Positions 1-8,319 of a DNA stretch of 64,000 nucleotides are shown piece by piece. Both the position numbers and the translations under genes were made by a program. Under the pieces are notes generated by a model. It saw nothing but the letters and a program-made list of their open reading frames with translations, was not told the DNA's origin and made no database searches. The first letter of the stretch is position 1, and each line of letters opens with the position of its first letter. The DNA is from Armatimonadota bacterium (GTDB lineage: Bacteria; Armatimonadota; Fimbriimonadia; Fimbriimonadales; Fimbriimonadaceae). The stretch is from NCBI GenBank assembly GCA_018268255.1, contig JAFDWX010000003.1, positions 62,001 through 126,000 on the forward strand, in the 5' to 3' direction.

Positions 1-477
1 GACATTGGAGTTGTTTCGGTCGTAGGTCATGCATCCGATCGCGAGCGAGGGAAGAAAGTCGTTGACTTTTTGCCAGGAGGCCCCTGCATCATAGCTGTTC
101 CAGATTCCACCGCCGACCGCGCCGGCGATGAGGTGGTTTCGGTTGGTGGGATCGATTACAAGGCTGCGAGTTCGGCCGCCAACGTTGCCCGGCCCGCGGA
201 AAACCCAGGGGATGCCAGTGTTCAGATCGCGAGCGCTGTTGCCGACGATTTCGGCACGCTGGTCCATCGCATTCCAATAGGCGTTATGCGGGATGGTGCC
301 GTCTTCGCTCAGCCAGGCCAAGCGCCGCCAAGCGTATGCCTTATCGGGGCTATCGGGTTCGGCTTCCTCGCTCTCATGCTTTTCGGCACTTACCCCGCTA
401 ATAGAAGTTTCAGCCTTGTACACCACAGCACCGCCGACAATTGCGACGGCAAGAAGAAAGCCCCAGAATGACCGCAT
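1..477 (-). CDS. Secreted sortilin/BNR-type beta-propeller protein, N-terminal part
   Basis: The minus frame is open from the ATG at 477 to the window edge (159 codons), so the C-terminus lies outside. The product starts with a hydrophobic export segment (MRSFWGFLLAVAIVGGAVV), then an acidic linker, then GPGNVGGR and DPTNRNHLIAGAVGGGIW. These are hallmarks of the propeller family in which each blade reports a time-stamped 'DPxN' turn, and the protein at 56665-58779 has the same motifs. It lies 53 bp downstream of the metzincin gene on the same strand and is probably co-transcribed. The role is unknown; proteins of this type are usually large secreted or surface proteins and are often misnamed glycosyl hydrolases. 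Confidence 0.75.
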   Translation of the reverse strand, partial: MRSFWGFLLAVAIVGGAVVYKAETSISGVSAEKHESEEAEPDSPDKAYAWRRLAWLSEDGTIPHNAYWNAMDQRAEIVGNSARDLNTGIPWVFRGPGNVGGRTRSLVIDPTNRNHLIAGAVGGGIWNSYDAGASWQKVNDFLPSLAIGCMTYDRNNSNV

Positions 478-530
478 CCCATTCAGTGTACGACAGACTC
501 AAGCTGTTGCTAGGGGAATTGTTCAGCAAA

Positions 531-2396
531 TCAGTGCCAATTCTTGACGGGCCACTGCTCGTTCCTGACCGCGTTGAGCGAGTCTCGCAGCCCATGCTCT
601 GCGATGAAGGTCACCTCATCAAAATCGGTGATGATTCCATCCTCGATACCGCTTGCGTTGGGGGTGATCCAAACGCTGTTATCTTCTGGACCGCCGAACC
701 ACCGGTAAGCATATGCAATGGCTCCCTGGAACTCCACCGCCGAGCCGACGCTTCTGGAATTGGCCCATTCGTTGCCGAGCATCTTGATCCACCATCCGTT
801 TCCGGTTCCGATCTGGCGACAAAGGAAGTTCAAGCCAGGCTGATTGGGGTCGGGATAGAGGCCTTTGACGATAGCTTTGTAGGCTCCTTTGGGTCCACCT
901 GCCCGGGTGGTGTCCACCATCAAAATTGGTCGACCGCTGGTCAGCGCGGGAGTCTGTTCATCGCCGATGGGAATCGGGGATTCCGTGGCTATGGCATTTT
1001 TGCCCACGCTGCAGGGGACGATGAGAATTCGCCCCTTTTGAGCCTCTTTGTCTTGAGTGATGGCTATCGCGAGACGTTGGGTTTTCGGGTTCCAAACTGC
1101 GCCAACAGGGTGGGTGGTCTTGAGCCCTGTCGTCAGAGTTTTGGACCCAACTTTCAGCGTGACTTCTCCTGTTATTCGATTCGAAAGGAGCACCATCAGT
1201 CCCAACGGCGTGCGGACCAACGTTGGATCGCACGGACCCTCGTGCTGAGTTTCGGAAACCAGGGCGCACTTGCCGTTGCCCAATGAGAATTTGAGTTGCG
1301 TCCATCCGGTGGCTGTCGCGTATGCCAGAGACAACGTGTTGCGCTCCAATATCGCCGACAGATCTCCCGTGGCAGGAGTTCCTGGCAGTGCTCCCATCTC
1401 CACGCACTTGCCATCCCTGATGGCGTAAAGCATGTTGACTGCCGGACTCTCTTTGTTAGGTGAACAGAGGTCGAGTTTTGCCGAAGATGGCCCCACAAGG
1501 TACAAACCCGAACCACTTGAGACAAGCACAGGAGCGCCACTGAGCTTTCCGCCTTTGATGCTCGAGGTCAGCTCGGCTGCGTAGCCGTCGTTGATGTTCG
1601 CTTGAACGTGGTGCTCCCCGAAAATGCCGTTGCGATTCCAGTCGACCGAAGCGGTGCCTTTGTCGATGGCCTTAACTCCAAAGAAATGTGGCTGTTTGGT
1701 CAAGAACTCGAGCTGGTCAGCGGGAAAGGGCAACACCTCGTCGAGATCGCTTTCACGCATCTGCAGGCTTGCGAATTGACCCACGCTGTAATGGACTTTT
1801 TCAGGGTCACCATTGAGCTGGTACGAGTAGTCGTAGTTCATCAGGCTGGTATGGAGAGGAGATCCCAGGTTTGAGTTCAGCGGAGTGTGGGGTAGCCCGA
1901 GTTGGTGCCCCAATTCGTGGGTCATTGTCCAGAAGTTGTAGCCTGTTCCAGCCCAGTCTGGACGATTTGCCTGGCCGCCACCGCCGGGATTATCTTCCAC
2001 GAGAATTCCGTGGGCAAGGCCGCGCCACTCTTTTGGCATTGCAGCCTCGTACAACTCGGGATAGCCTTGCCCTTTGTCGGCTTCACCCAGAGGAGGAAGG
2101 ATGATCGGAATGAGGTGGATTCCTGTGGTGCCATCCAGATTCTTGCAGGGCATTTCGGCAAAGAATCTCACCATCCGGTCCACAGCTGGCTTAATCTTCT
2201 CAGGAGTGACGCCATTTCGCAGGCAATAGCAAAGAACAAGATCAGAATGATCTGGTTTGCAGCCGTGGAGCTTGGGGCTGAGAGGCCCCCTCCCGGTCCG
2301 CTCCCAACCGTTCAAAAGCCCATCGCGGTCATCATCGCCAAAATAGCTTGTTTGGGCATCCAGTGCCAGGATAGTTGCCATCGCGGCTGCAAACAT
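531..2396 (-). CDS. Secreted metzincin-type zinc metalloprotease with propeller-like C-terminal region
   Basis: 621 aa. A short hydrophobic N-terminus (MFAAAMATILALDA) is followed at once by an acidic DDDRDGLLNGWE loop resembling a thrombospondin-type-3 calcium site. The zinc motif HELGHQLGLPH lies at residues 160-170 (ligands H160, H164, H170; catalytic E161). A Met-turn, SLMNYDY, follows about 20 residues later, so this is a real metzincin active site. The remaining 400 residues are beta-rich and resemble a repeat or propeller domain. No Shine-Dalgarno precedes the ATG, but TAGAAT lies 6 nt upstream, which suggests a leaderless mRNA. The gene diverges from the one at 2426. The substrate cannot be inferred. 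Confidence 0.8.
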   Translation of the reverse strand: MFAAAMATILALDAQTSYFGDDDRDGLLNGWERTGRGPLSPKLHGCKPDHSDLVLCYCLRNGVTPEKIKPAVDRMVRFFAEMPCKNLDGTTGIHLIPIILPPLGEADKGQGYPELYEAAMPKEWRGLAHGILVEDNPGGGGQANRPDWAGTGYNFWTMTHELGHQLGLPHTPLNSNLGSPLHTSLMNYDYSYQLNGDPEKVHYSVGQFASLQMRESDLDEVLPFPADQLEFLTKQPHFFGVKAIDKGTASVDWNRNGIFGEHHVQANINDGYAAELTSSIKGGKLSGAPVLVSSGSGLYLVGPSSAKLDLCSPNKESPAVNMLYAIRDGKCVEMGALPGTPATGDLSAILERNTLSLAYATATGWTQLKFSLGNGKCALVSETQHEGPCDPTLVRTPLGLMVLLSNRITGEVTLKVGSKTLTTGLKTTHPVGAVWNPKTQRLAIAITQDKEAQKGRILIVPCSVGKNAIATESPIPIGDEQTPALTSGRPILMVDTTRAGGPKGAYKAIVKGLYPDPNQPGLNFLCRQIGTGNGWWIKMLGNEWANSRSVGSAVEFQGAIAYAYRWFGGPEDNSVWITPNASGIEDGIITDFDEVTFIAEHGLRDSLNAVRNEQWPVKNWH

Positions 2397-2425
2397 GGGT
2401 GCATTCTACATAATCTGGATGGCAC

Positions 2426-2995
2426 ATGAAAGTTGATATCGAGTACCTATTCGGTCCACCCAATCAACACGACGATGATGTCGCGGACCATCTCCTCGAA
2501 GAAGGTCGTCTCGATTGGATTCATTGGGCGCTAGACACGATGATAAATTGGGCAGAAGTTTGCAGGGGAATGGGTGCTGATAGAGCCAATACGGCGTTGT
2601 GGAGGATTATTGGATTTCCATTGTTTGTTCCGATCGCATCCGTAAACAATGAGGATCAAAGTTTCTTTCCTCGACTATTAGCAGGAGCCGAGGCGATCAC
2701 GCTCTCAATACCCAAACTCCATCCTGCAGGCGAGCGCATGGGAAATGCGTACTTTATGCTTTGGGACGTCATCGCGAAGCAGGCGCAACAGGATGAACAA
2801 CAAAATGCCGTTTCAGAGATATTGGCGTATCTTGTAGTGCATCCAGATCGTCGAGTTCGACATTCGGCTCTGCATGGGTTGGGCCATTTGCCCGAGAACC
2901 ACAGATTGGGCCCAATCGGCAAATTCCTGAATGCCTTTCCAGAAGACGCCTCCGATCCTTGGGTTCAGTCGTGTCTCGATGGAACTGTCATGTAA
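2426..2995 (+). CDS. Hypothetical protein with HEAT-like C-terminal segment
   Basis: 189 aa, no signal peptide or membrane segment, so probably cytoplasmic. I do not recognise the N-terminal 120 residues. The C-terminal part (LVVHPDRRVRHSALHGLGHL, about residues 139-158) looks like a HEAT/PBS-lyase-type helical repeat, and the flanking helices would fit one or two more units. It diverges from the metalloprotease gene with only 29 bp between the start codons, so the two promoters must overlap. The VanZ-like gene follows closely. The function is unknown. Confidence 0.6.
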   Translation: MKVDIEYLFGPPNQHDDDVADHLLEEGRLDWIHWALDTMINWAEVCRGMGADRANTALWRIIGFPLFVPIASVNNEDQSFFPRLLAGAEAITLSIPKLHPAGERMGNAYFMLWDVIAKQAQQDEQQNAVSEILAYLVVHPDRRVRHSALHGLGHLPENHRLGPIGKFLNAFPEDASDPWVQSCLDGTVM

Positions 2996-3021
2996 TCAGA
3001 TCAGTTGCATGGTTCACTAAG

Positions 3022-3474
3022 ATGAACCACTCAGCCATACGCGCTTGGGTCCGAGTATTCCTTTGGATGGCGCTGATCTTCTTAACATCGTGCACCGTGA
3101 TCACTCCTGGCCAACTTGCCACCGCCGTCAACCGAGTCTCTGCGGATCACGTTACGCCAAGCGGATTTTTGATGTTTTGGGGTGCCGTTTGGTGGGTATT
3201 CGTAAAGGGATGGCATATGGCCGAGTTTGGAACTTTGTTCGCTTTGTTGGTCAGAGCTTTCTGGACAACCCGATGGAAAAGCCATTCTATTATGAGTGCC
3301 ATCATCCTGGCATCGATATATGCTGCGACGGACGAGTTTCATCAAACCTTTGTTTCTTACCGAGGTGGTAGGTGGTCTGATGTCCTCATCGATTGCATGG
3401 GAATCGGCGTTGCATACGGCATATATGTTCTTCGGAGAAACAAAGATAGTGAGTTCATTGCGCAGACTGCATGA
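3022..3474 (+). CDS. VanZ-like family membrane protein
   Basis: 150 aa from the ATG at 3022. A longer frame begins at 2959 inside the previous gene, but its first 21 residues do not look like protein, so I prefer 3022. About four hydrophobic segments are present. The family signature is clear near residues 110-130: DEFHQTFVSYRGGRWSDVLID, with the conserved DE, HQ, R and D of VanZ. VanZ gave low-level teicoplanin resistance in its first host, but most family members have no known role. A small GC-rich hairpin follows the stop codon. Confidence 0.8.
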   Translation: MNHSAIRAWVRVFLWMALIFLTSCTVITPGQLATAVNRVSADHVTPSGFLMFWGAVWWVFVKGWHMAEFGTLFALLVRAFWTTRWKSHSIMSAIILASIYAATDEFHQTFVSYRGGRWSDVLIDCMGIGVAYGIYVLRRNKDSEFIAQTA

Positions 3475-3478
3475 ACGA

Positions 3479-3508
3479 GGGGCGGCAGGCATAGACGCCC
3501 ACCGCCCC
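3479..3508. terminator. Hairpin between convergent genes
   Basis: GGGGCGG at 3479-3485 pairs with CCGCCCC at 3502-3508, a 7-bp perfect stem around a 16-nt loop that holds an inner GGC/GCC. It lies between the VanZ-like gene and the end of the GH172 gene. The downstream tract is only ATTTAG, so it is a weak intrinsic terminator at best and could serve both strands. Confidence 0.45.
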
Positions 3509-3527
3509 ATTTAGAGGAGATCCAATG

Positions 3528-5477
3528 TTATTTCTTCAGTAACAAATAGTCCAGGCCGAACATCCTTCGGGCTGGTGAAGATTTAGAGTTTGTTCCGGCG
3601 CAAACTATCTTCAGCGAATTCTTTCCCTGACTGAGCTGCACTTTGCCCCAATCAAAGACTTTCCAAGCAAGGTCCTTGTTGTAAAAGTCCTGAGTGCCCA
3701 CAGAATGTCCATTCACGAATATCTGGTGGATTCCGTAGTCAACAGCGGTACAACAGTTGGCAGAGATCTTATAGATCCCCGTGCTCGGTGCCTCAAAGGA
3801 TAGCTCCAAGGTATCGCCATCCGCAGGATCGACCCACCACAACTGCTGTCCACTGGAAAGGTTAGGGAAGTCCTGGATGCTGGTTGCTCCGCCGGTTTTG
3901 CCAACAATCTCCAGCTTCTCGCCTTCAATCGCACCCTTTACCGGCTCGGGTCGCTTGGGTCCGGCGATGAGGTCCAGATCTGAAATCTTGATCTTCGGTG
4001 CCGTCCATGTTCCGGGAGGGGCGTACCAAAATGCCGTTTTGTCAAACCGGCTCGGAACGTCTTCCCAGTGCCACATCTCAATATTGAAATTAATGCGATT
4101 CTTGAAAGGAATGTCGTCCATGACGTGCCATCGGACATTGCCGATCTGGCCGCCGCACCCTGGACCATCTGCGCGGGCTTGCCCGTGATAGAGAGCTGAG
4201 AACACTTGCGGGTTGCTCCATGCATATCCGAAGTAGTCTTCCGTGCCCGTGCCGATCCAACTGGGGAACGACTCACCGTCCACATAGACCTTTTCATCGC
4301 CCTCTCCCCACCATGCTGGAGTTGGATTCTGAACGTGCAACACAGTGCCCACGTAGCGCCCGTCACCTTCGAAGTCCACGAAGTTCATATCTCGCATCGG
4401 CCGGCTGGGCTTGATATCTGCGCTCCACTGTCCGTGCAAGATGTAGTCTGCGTTGAAGGAGGCCTTGGTTCCAAGAGTCACAAGCAGTTGGACTCGGTAT
4501 CCGCTTTCGTTGAAGAGCCGAATTCGGGCCGTCTTTTGGAAAGGCATAGGGAGCGCAAGTCGCATTTTGGAAGATCCCTCAACTTGCGAGACCATCGTAT
4601 TGAGCTGGCCTGGAAGGATTCCGGCTCCAAAGAGGTCGGGAAGGGGAACTCGCACCGTTTCTTGGCCATCAAAGGCAATCGCCACAACCACATGCTTGAG
4701 AATGCTGTCGCTACTGCTTCGGCTAGGCGGCAAAGACTTGGGAGCGGGAGTGGGGCACTCGATGGTGAAATCGCTGATTTCGACGGGCCCGGAAGCCTCA
4801 AGATCCACTTGTGCTGATGTCCCTGGCTTCAGCGTCAGGTCATGAACATGTTGGGAACTTGGGACGACCCACGTTGCTTGGGGTGGTCGCATGTTCTTGG
4901 CAATGCCCGCTTCGTAGGTCCGGACATCCGCAGTGGGATCGTACTGCCGAACATTGAACTGGTAGTACAAGCTGTTCAGTCGATCTTTGTCGTCATCCGC
5001 CGCGACTGTCGCTTTGAAGGACTTGGCAAACGGGAACGGGAAATACAGGTTGCATCCGTTCGCCGAGTTGTACGCGAACGTGCCCAAGAATGGTGCAGTT
5101 CGGCCTTGAAGGAGGTCGCCAAGCCGCGCCTGGAGCCGAGGCGTCGTCTCCCCGTCGAAGTAAAACCTCACGGTGCCCATCGGGTTGGCGGACCACAGTC
5201 TCACCACGGCACCTGGTCCCTTGAGGTCGGCCATCACCCACTCCTCTCGGCCATCGCGAGACTCTGAGCGTAGGTACTTCCCAGCGTCTCCATTGGCAAA
5301 CCAGCCTTCTTTATCGGGTGCGACCGAACCTCGGTCATAGCTGCTTTGCTCTACGGTCTTGTAGAACGGAACTGGCCGGTGAGTCAGGCGATCCAAATTG
5401 GTCATCTCGTTGACCAACGTCTGAACAGTGATCGGGGCCGGTGCGGCCAATGCAAGAATAATCGGGATAGGCAGCAT
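3528..5477 (-). CDS. Glycoside hydrolase family 172 (DUF2961) enzyme, secreted
   Basis: 649 aa from the ATG at 5477, which has GGAG 7 nt upstream; a TTG 18 bp further out is less likely. A signal peptide (MLPIPIILALAAPA) leads into a DUF2961 domain with the diagnostic GTGTEDYFGYAW. Acidic candidates E392 (WWGEGDE) and E413 (GTGTED) are 21 residues apart, the spacing I recall for the catalytic pair of the founding enzyme. Characterised GH172 enzymes act on alpha-D-fructofuranosides or alpha-D-arabinofuranosides. A C-terminal beta-sandwich of about 130 residues (DTLELSFEAPSTGIYKISAN) looks carbohydrate-binding. The gene diverges from the isomerase gene, and a degenerate copy of the regulator's operator lies 61 bp upstream of the start. 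Confidence 0.85.
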   Translation of the reverse strand: MLPIPIILALAAPAPITVQTLVNEMTNLDRLTHRPVPFYKTVEQSSYDRGSVAPDKEGWFANGDAGKYLRSESRDGREEWVMADLKGPGAVVRLWSANPMGTVRFYFDGETTPRLQARLGDLLQGRTAPFLGTFAYNSANGCNLYFPFPFAKSFKATVAADDDKDRLNSLYYQFNVRQYDPTADVRTYEAGIAKNMRPPQATWVVPSSQHVHDLTLKPGTSAQVDLEASGPVEISDFTIECPTPAPKSLPPSRSSSDSILKHVVVAIAFDGQETVRVPLPDLFGAGILPGQLNTMVSQVEGSSKMRLALPMPFQKTARIRLFNESGYRVQLLVTLGTKASFNADYILHGQWSADIKPSRPMRDMNFVDFEGDGRYVGTVLHVQNPTPAWWGEGDEKVYVDGESFPSWIGTGTEDYFGYAWSNPQVFSALYHGQARADGPGCGGQIGNVRWHVMDDIPFKNRINFNIEMWHWEDVPSRFDKTAFWYAPPGTWTAPKIKISDLDLIAGPKRPEPVKGAIEGEKLEIVGKTGGATSIQDFPNLSSGQQLWWVDPADGDTLELSFEAPSTGIYKISANCCTAVDYGIHQIFVNGHSVGTQDFYNKDLAWKVFDWGKVQLSQGKNSLKIVCAGTNSKSSPARRMFGLDYLLLKK

Positions 5478-5537
5478 TGCGTTCTCCAAAGTCAAGAATT
5501 CAAGCCGATCCTACCAGATTTCCTGAACCAAATAGCT

Positions 5538-5553
5538 TATTGCACAGGGAAAA
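5538..5553. promoter_or_regulatory. Degenerate operator of the AraR-like regulator, GH172 side
   Basis: TATTGCACAGGGAAAA matches 14 of 16 positions of the palindromic site at 13924-13939. The left arm and spacer are identical and the right arm is decayed. It lies 61 bp upstream of the GH172 start. Regulator binding is inferred. Confidence 0.45.
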
Positions 5554-5655
5554 GGAGCGATTGCGATCAACTAGCATGTGGGACGACCAAATCCGAAGCG
5601 AGCATTAGGGCTGAATCGTCAAAATAGCAGCAACTCGTTACTGCCGGATTTTGCC

Positions 5656-5671
5656 TATTGCCCATGCAATA
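5656..5671. promoter_or_regulatory. Palindromic operator upstream of the sugar isomerase
   Basis: TATTGC-CCAT-GCAATA has perfect 6-bp inverted arms and a 4-bp spacer, ending 25 bp before the isomerase ATG. The same arms occur at 13923-13940 beside the GntR-LacI hybrid regulator, so both are likely bound by that protein. A TAGTAT at 5676-5681 could be the -10 element. Confidence 0.6.
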
Positions 5672-5696
5672 AAGGTAGTATCGACCTACACCGTCC

Positions 5697-7292
5697 ATGG
5701 AAAAACGAGTACTTCTTGCCGCCAGCGGAGACCTTCGACCCACCGCCAACCAAGTGTGTTGGCAGGCTCAGCACGAGATGGAACAGCAGCTCATGGCCGT
5801 GCTTTCCAACCGATATGGTGTCAATGTCGAGCGAATCCACCAGTACGACAACTCCAAAGGCCATGGATTCCTGGATTCTCAGCGGGCGGGCTTGGAGGCT
5901 TTCAGCCGCGTTGACCCGACAGTTCCCATCATCGTCGCCGAGAGTGTTTGGCAATACAGCCACCACGTTCTACCCGGGCTCCTCAAGCACAAAGGTCCGA
6001 TCCTTACCGTAGCAAATTGGTCGGGTCAATGGCCTGGATTGGTAGGAATGTTGAACCTTAATGCGAGCCTCACCAAGGCCGGTAGAGCTTATACCACCAC
6101 GTGGTCCGAGGATTTCCAGGACTACCTGTTCCACCAAACCGTGGCTTCTTGGCTCAATACAGGCAGTTTCCAGCACGACGAATCGCACGTCGCGCCCTAT
6201 AATCCAGGGAATTCTGCCCCAGAGCAGACTGGGCGTCGGCTCGCTCAAGCCATGCGATCATCCGGGATGATTCTGGGCGTTTTTGATGAGGGTTGCATGG
6301 GAATGTATAACGCGATCATTCCCGACGAGCTTCTGTTCCCAATGGGAATTTACAAAGAGCGGCTCTCCCAAAGCGCGTTGCTCTACGCGATGTCCGTCGT
6401 GCCTCAGGAAGAAGCTGAGGTATGCCTCCAATGGATTGAGTCTCGAGGTTTCAACTTCCACTTCGGAGCCGATCCCAAGGAAGAGTTGACGCGCGAGCAA
6501 GTACTCAGCCAGTGCCGAATGTACTTGGCAGCAGCTCGAATGGCCGATGAAATGGGTTGCGACGCACTCGGTATCCAGTATCAGCAGGGTCTCAAAGATA
6601 TGTGTCCCGCGAGCGACCTCGTCGAAGGTTTGCTCAACAACGCCGAGCGTCCACCGATTACAAGACCCAATGGATCCCTCATTCGAGATGGCGAGCCGTA
6701 TGTTCACTTCAACGAGGTCGATGAGTGCGCGGGAGTTGACGGGATTCTCACCTTGGCGGTGAATCGCGCATTGGGACAGCCCCTCGAGTCTACACTTCAT
6801 GACTTGCGCTGGGGAGACAAAGATCGGACCGGCACTACCGACGAATATGTGTGGGTGTTCGAGATCAGCGGCGGGGCCCCTCCTGCGCATCACGTCGGTG
6901 GTTACGCAGGCAGTCACGGATACCGGCAGCCCTCGATGTATTTCCCATCTGGTGGAGCAACTTGTTCAGGAATCTCCCATCCGGGCGAGATCGTTTGGAG
7001 CCGAATCTACGTGGACTCCAACGGCTTGAATATGGACATCGGGCGAGGACGATCGGTGGAACTACCTGCCGAGGAAACCCAGCGAAGGCTGGACGCCACA
7101 ACTCCCGTCTGGCCGGTTATGAATGGAGTCCTCGACGGCGTTACGCGTGACCAGATGATGGCGCGACACAAGTCCAATCACATCCAAGTGACTTTCGCCC
7201 ACGATGCGAGCGGCGCAGACGACGTGCTTCGGGCCAAATCGGCGTTGGCAGCAGAATGGGGCATCCGAGTCCACTGGTGCGGACTCGGATAA
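5697..7292 (+). CDS. Putative L-fucose/L-arabinose isomerase-superfamily sugar isomerase
   Basis: 531 aa, cytoplasmic. The length and layout fit the FucI/AraA fold: an N-terminal Rossmann-like region (VLLAASGDLRPTANQVCW), a middle domain, and a C-terminal part rich in His and acidic residues (HFNEVDECAGVDG near residue 340; APPAHHVGGYAGSHGY near 395) that could bind the metal. Such enzymes interconvert aldose and ketose. The exact sugar is not readable; the AraR-like regulator and the GH172 gene hint at a pentose or fructose-like substrate. It has its own operator at 5656-5671 and is convergent with the ABC binding-protein gene (13-bp gap). No clear Shine-Dalgarno. Confidence 0.6.
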   Translation: MEKRVLLAASGDLRPTANQVCWQAQHEMEQQLMAVLSNRYGVNVERIHQYDNSKGHGFLDSQRAGLEAFSRVDPTVPIIVAESVWQYSHHVLPGLLKHKGPILTVANWSGQWPGLVGMLNLNASLTKAGRAYTTTWSEDFQDYLFHQTVASWLNTGSFQHDESHVAPYNPGNSAPEQTGRRLAQAMRSSGMILGVFDEGCMGMYNAIIPDELLFPMGIYKERLSQSALLYAMSVVPQEEAEVCLQWIESRGFNFHFGADPKEELTREQVLSQCRMYLAAARMADEMGCDALGIQYQQGLKDMCPASDLVEGLLNNAERPPITRPNGSLIRDGEPYVHFNEVDECAGVDGILTLAVNRALGQPLESTLHDLRWGDKDRTGTTDEYVWVFEISGGAPPAHHVGGYAGSHGYRQPSMYFPSGGATCSGISHPGEIVWSRIYVDSNGLNMDIGRGRSVELPAEETQRRLDATTPVWPVMNGVLDGVTRDQMMARHKSNHIQVTFAHDASGADDVLRAKSALAAEWGIRVHWCGLG

Positions 7293-7305
7293 ATCCCTAG
7301 GAAGG

Positions 7306-8289
7306 TTAGAGCGGCTCTCCGCCCTTATCGACATTGTCGGGTGTGAAGACTCTGGACCCAAGCGTGATTCGCTTTTCGGTTTTCTTGCCCGCCAAGATGT
7401 CCAGCGCAACGTCAATCGCCTCTTTTCCGCCCGTTGGATATTGGAAGCTGGCGGCCAAGATGCCTTGCTTCACATAGGCTTGGCCCTCCTGCGGCAGAGC
7501 ATCGATTCCGATGAAGATCATCTCCCTATCGCGTCCTCCCGCCTGTGCAGAAAGGTATGCGCCGTGAGCACCTGGATCGTTGTGGGCGTAGACCGCGTCG
7601 ATCTTTGGCACTCGAACGAGTGCGGAGTCCATTTCCTTGCGTGCTTCCGGTTCGAGCCATTTCATTTCGGATTCAAATGCCACCTTGATCTGGCTGCCAG
7701 CAATCCCTTCCAAAAAGCCTTTGTGTCTTGCTTGCGCGGGAGAGGATGTCATGAGTCCCTTCAACTCGACAATCGTTCCTTTGCCGTTGAGCTTCTTGGC
7801 TAACCACTGACCGGCTGCCTTGCCGATCGACTCGTTATCCGCCCCAATAAACGTGGTGTATTTATCGCCGATTAGGTCCCGGTCGAGCACGATCACTGGG
7901 ATTCCTGCATCGTACGCTTTGGCGACAGGCTCGGTCAGAGGCTGGGACTCCTTCGGGCTGATGATCAGGAGATCGACTTTATCCTCAACAAACTCTTCAA
8001 CCTGGCTGCGCTGCTTGAGACTGTCGTTTTGGGCATCCTTGAAAACCAACTTGAGCTCAGGATGAGCCTTCGCCGCCTCCTCGATGTCCTTGTTCATTTG
8101 GGCCCGGTACGGCTCGCCCAGGTTGCACTGGCTTACACCAATTGTGTACGTCTTGCTCGGTGCGGCTCCTCCCGTGCTGGCGGCGGTTGGCTCCGACCCG
8201 GAACCTGAGTCTTTATCCGATGACCCTCCGCTGCACGCGCCAAGCACCATTGCCAAAGCGATCAATAGGGGAAACGTGAGTTGCTTCAT
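7306..8289 (-). CDS. Sugar ABC transporter substrate-binding lipoprotein (RbsB type)
   Basis: 327 aa. The lipoprotein signal peptide ends in a lipobox (VLGAC, about residues 15-19) and is followed by a Ser/Gly-rich linker. The mature part is a type I periplasmic sugar-binding fold: TYTIGVSQCNLGEPYRAQM, DLLIISPKES, IPVIVLDRDL and DAVYAHNDPGAHGAY are the usual strands and ligand-contact loops. It captures a monosaccharide outside the membrane and delivers it to the permease encoded at 8320-9306. It is the last gene of the GH116-ATPase-permease-binding protein operon, 30 bp after the permease. Confidence 0.92.
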   Translation of the reverse strand: MKQLTFPLLIALAMVLGACSGGSSDKDSGSGSEPTAASTGGAAPSKTYTIGVSQCNLGEPYRAQMNKDIEEAAKAHPELKLVFKDAQNDSLKQRSQVEEFVEDKVDLLIISPKESQPLTEPVAKAYDAGIPVIVLDRDLIGDKYTTFIGADNESIGKAAGQWLAKKLNGKGTIVELKGLMTSSPAQARHKGFLEGIAGSQIKVAFESEMKWLEPEARKEMDSALVRVPKIDAVYAHNDPGAHGAYLSAQAGGRDREMIFIGIDALPQEGQAYVKQGILAASFQYPTGGKEAIDVALDILAGKKTEKRITLGSRVFTPDNVDKGGEPL

Positions 8290-8319
8290 AAGTACCTCTC
8301 TGCGTGAGTTTCGATTCGA

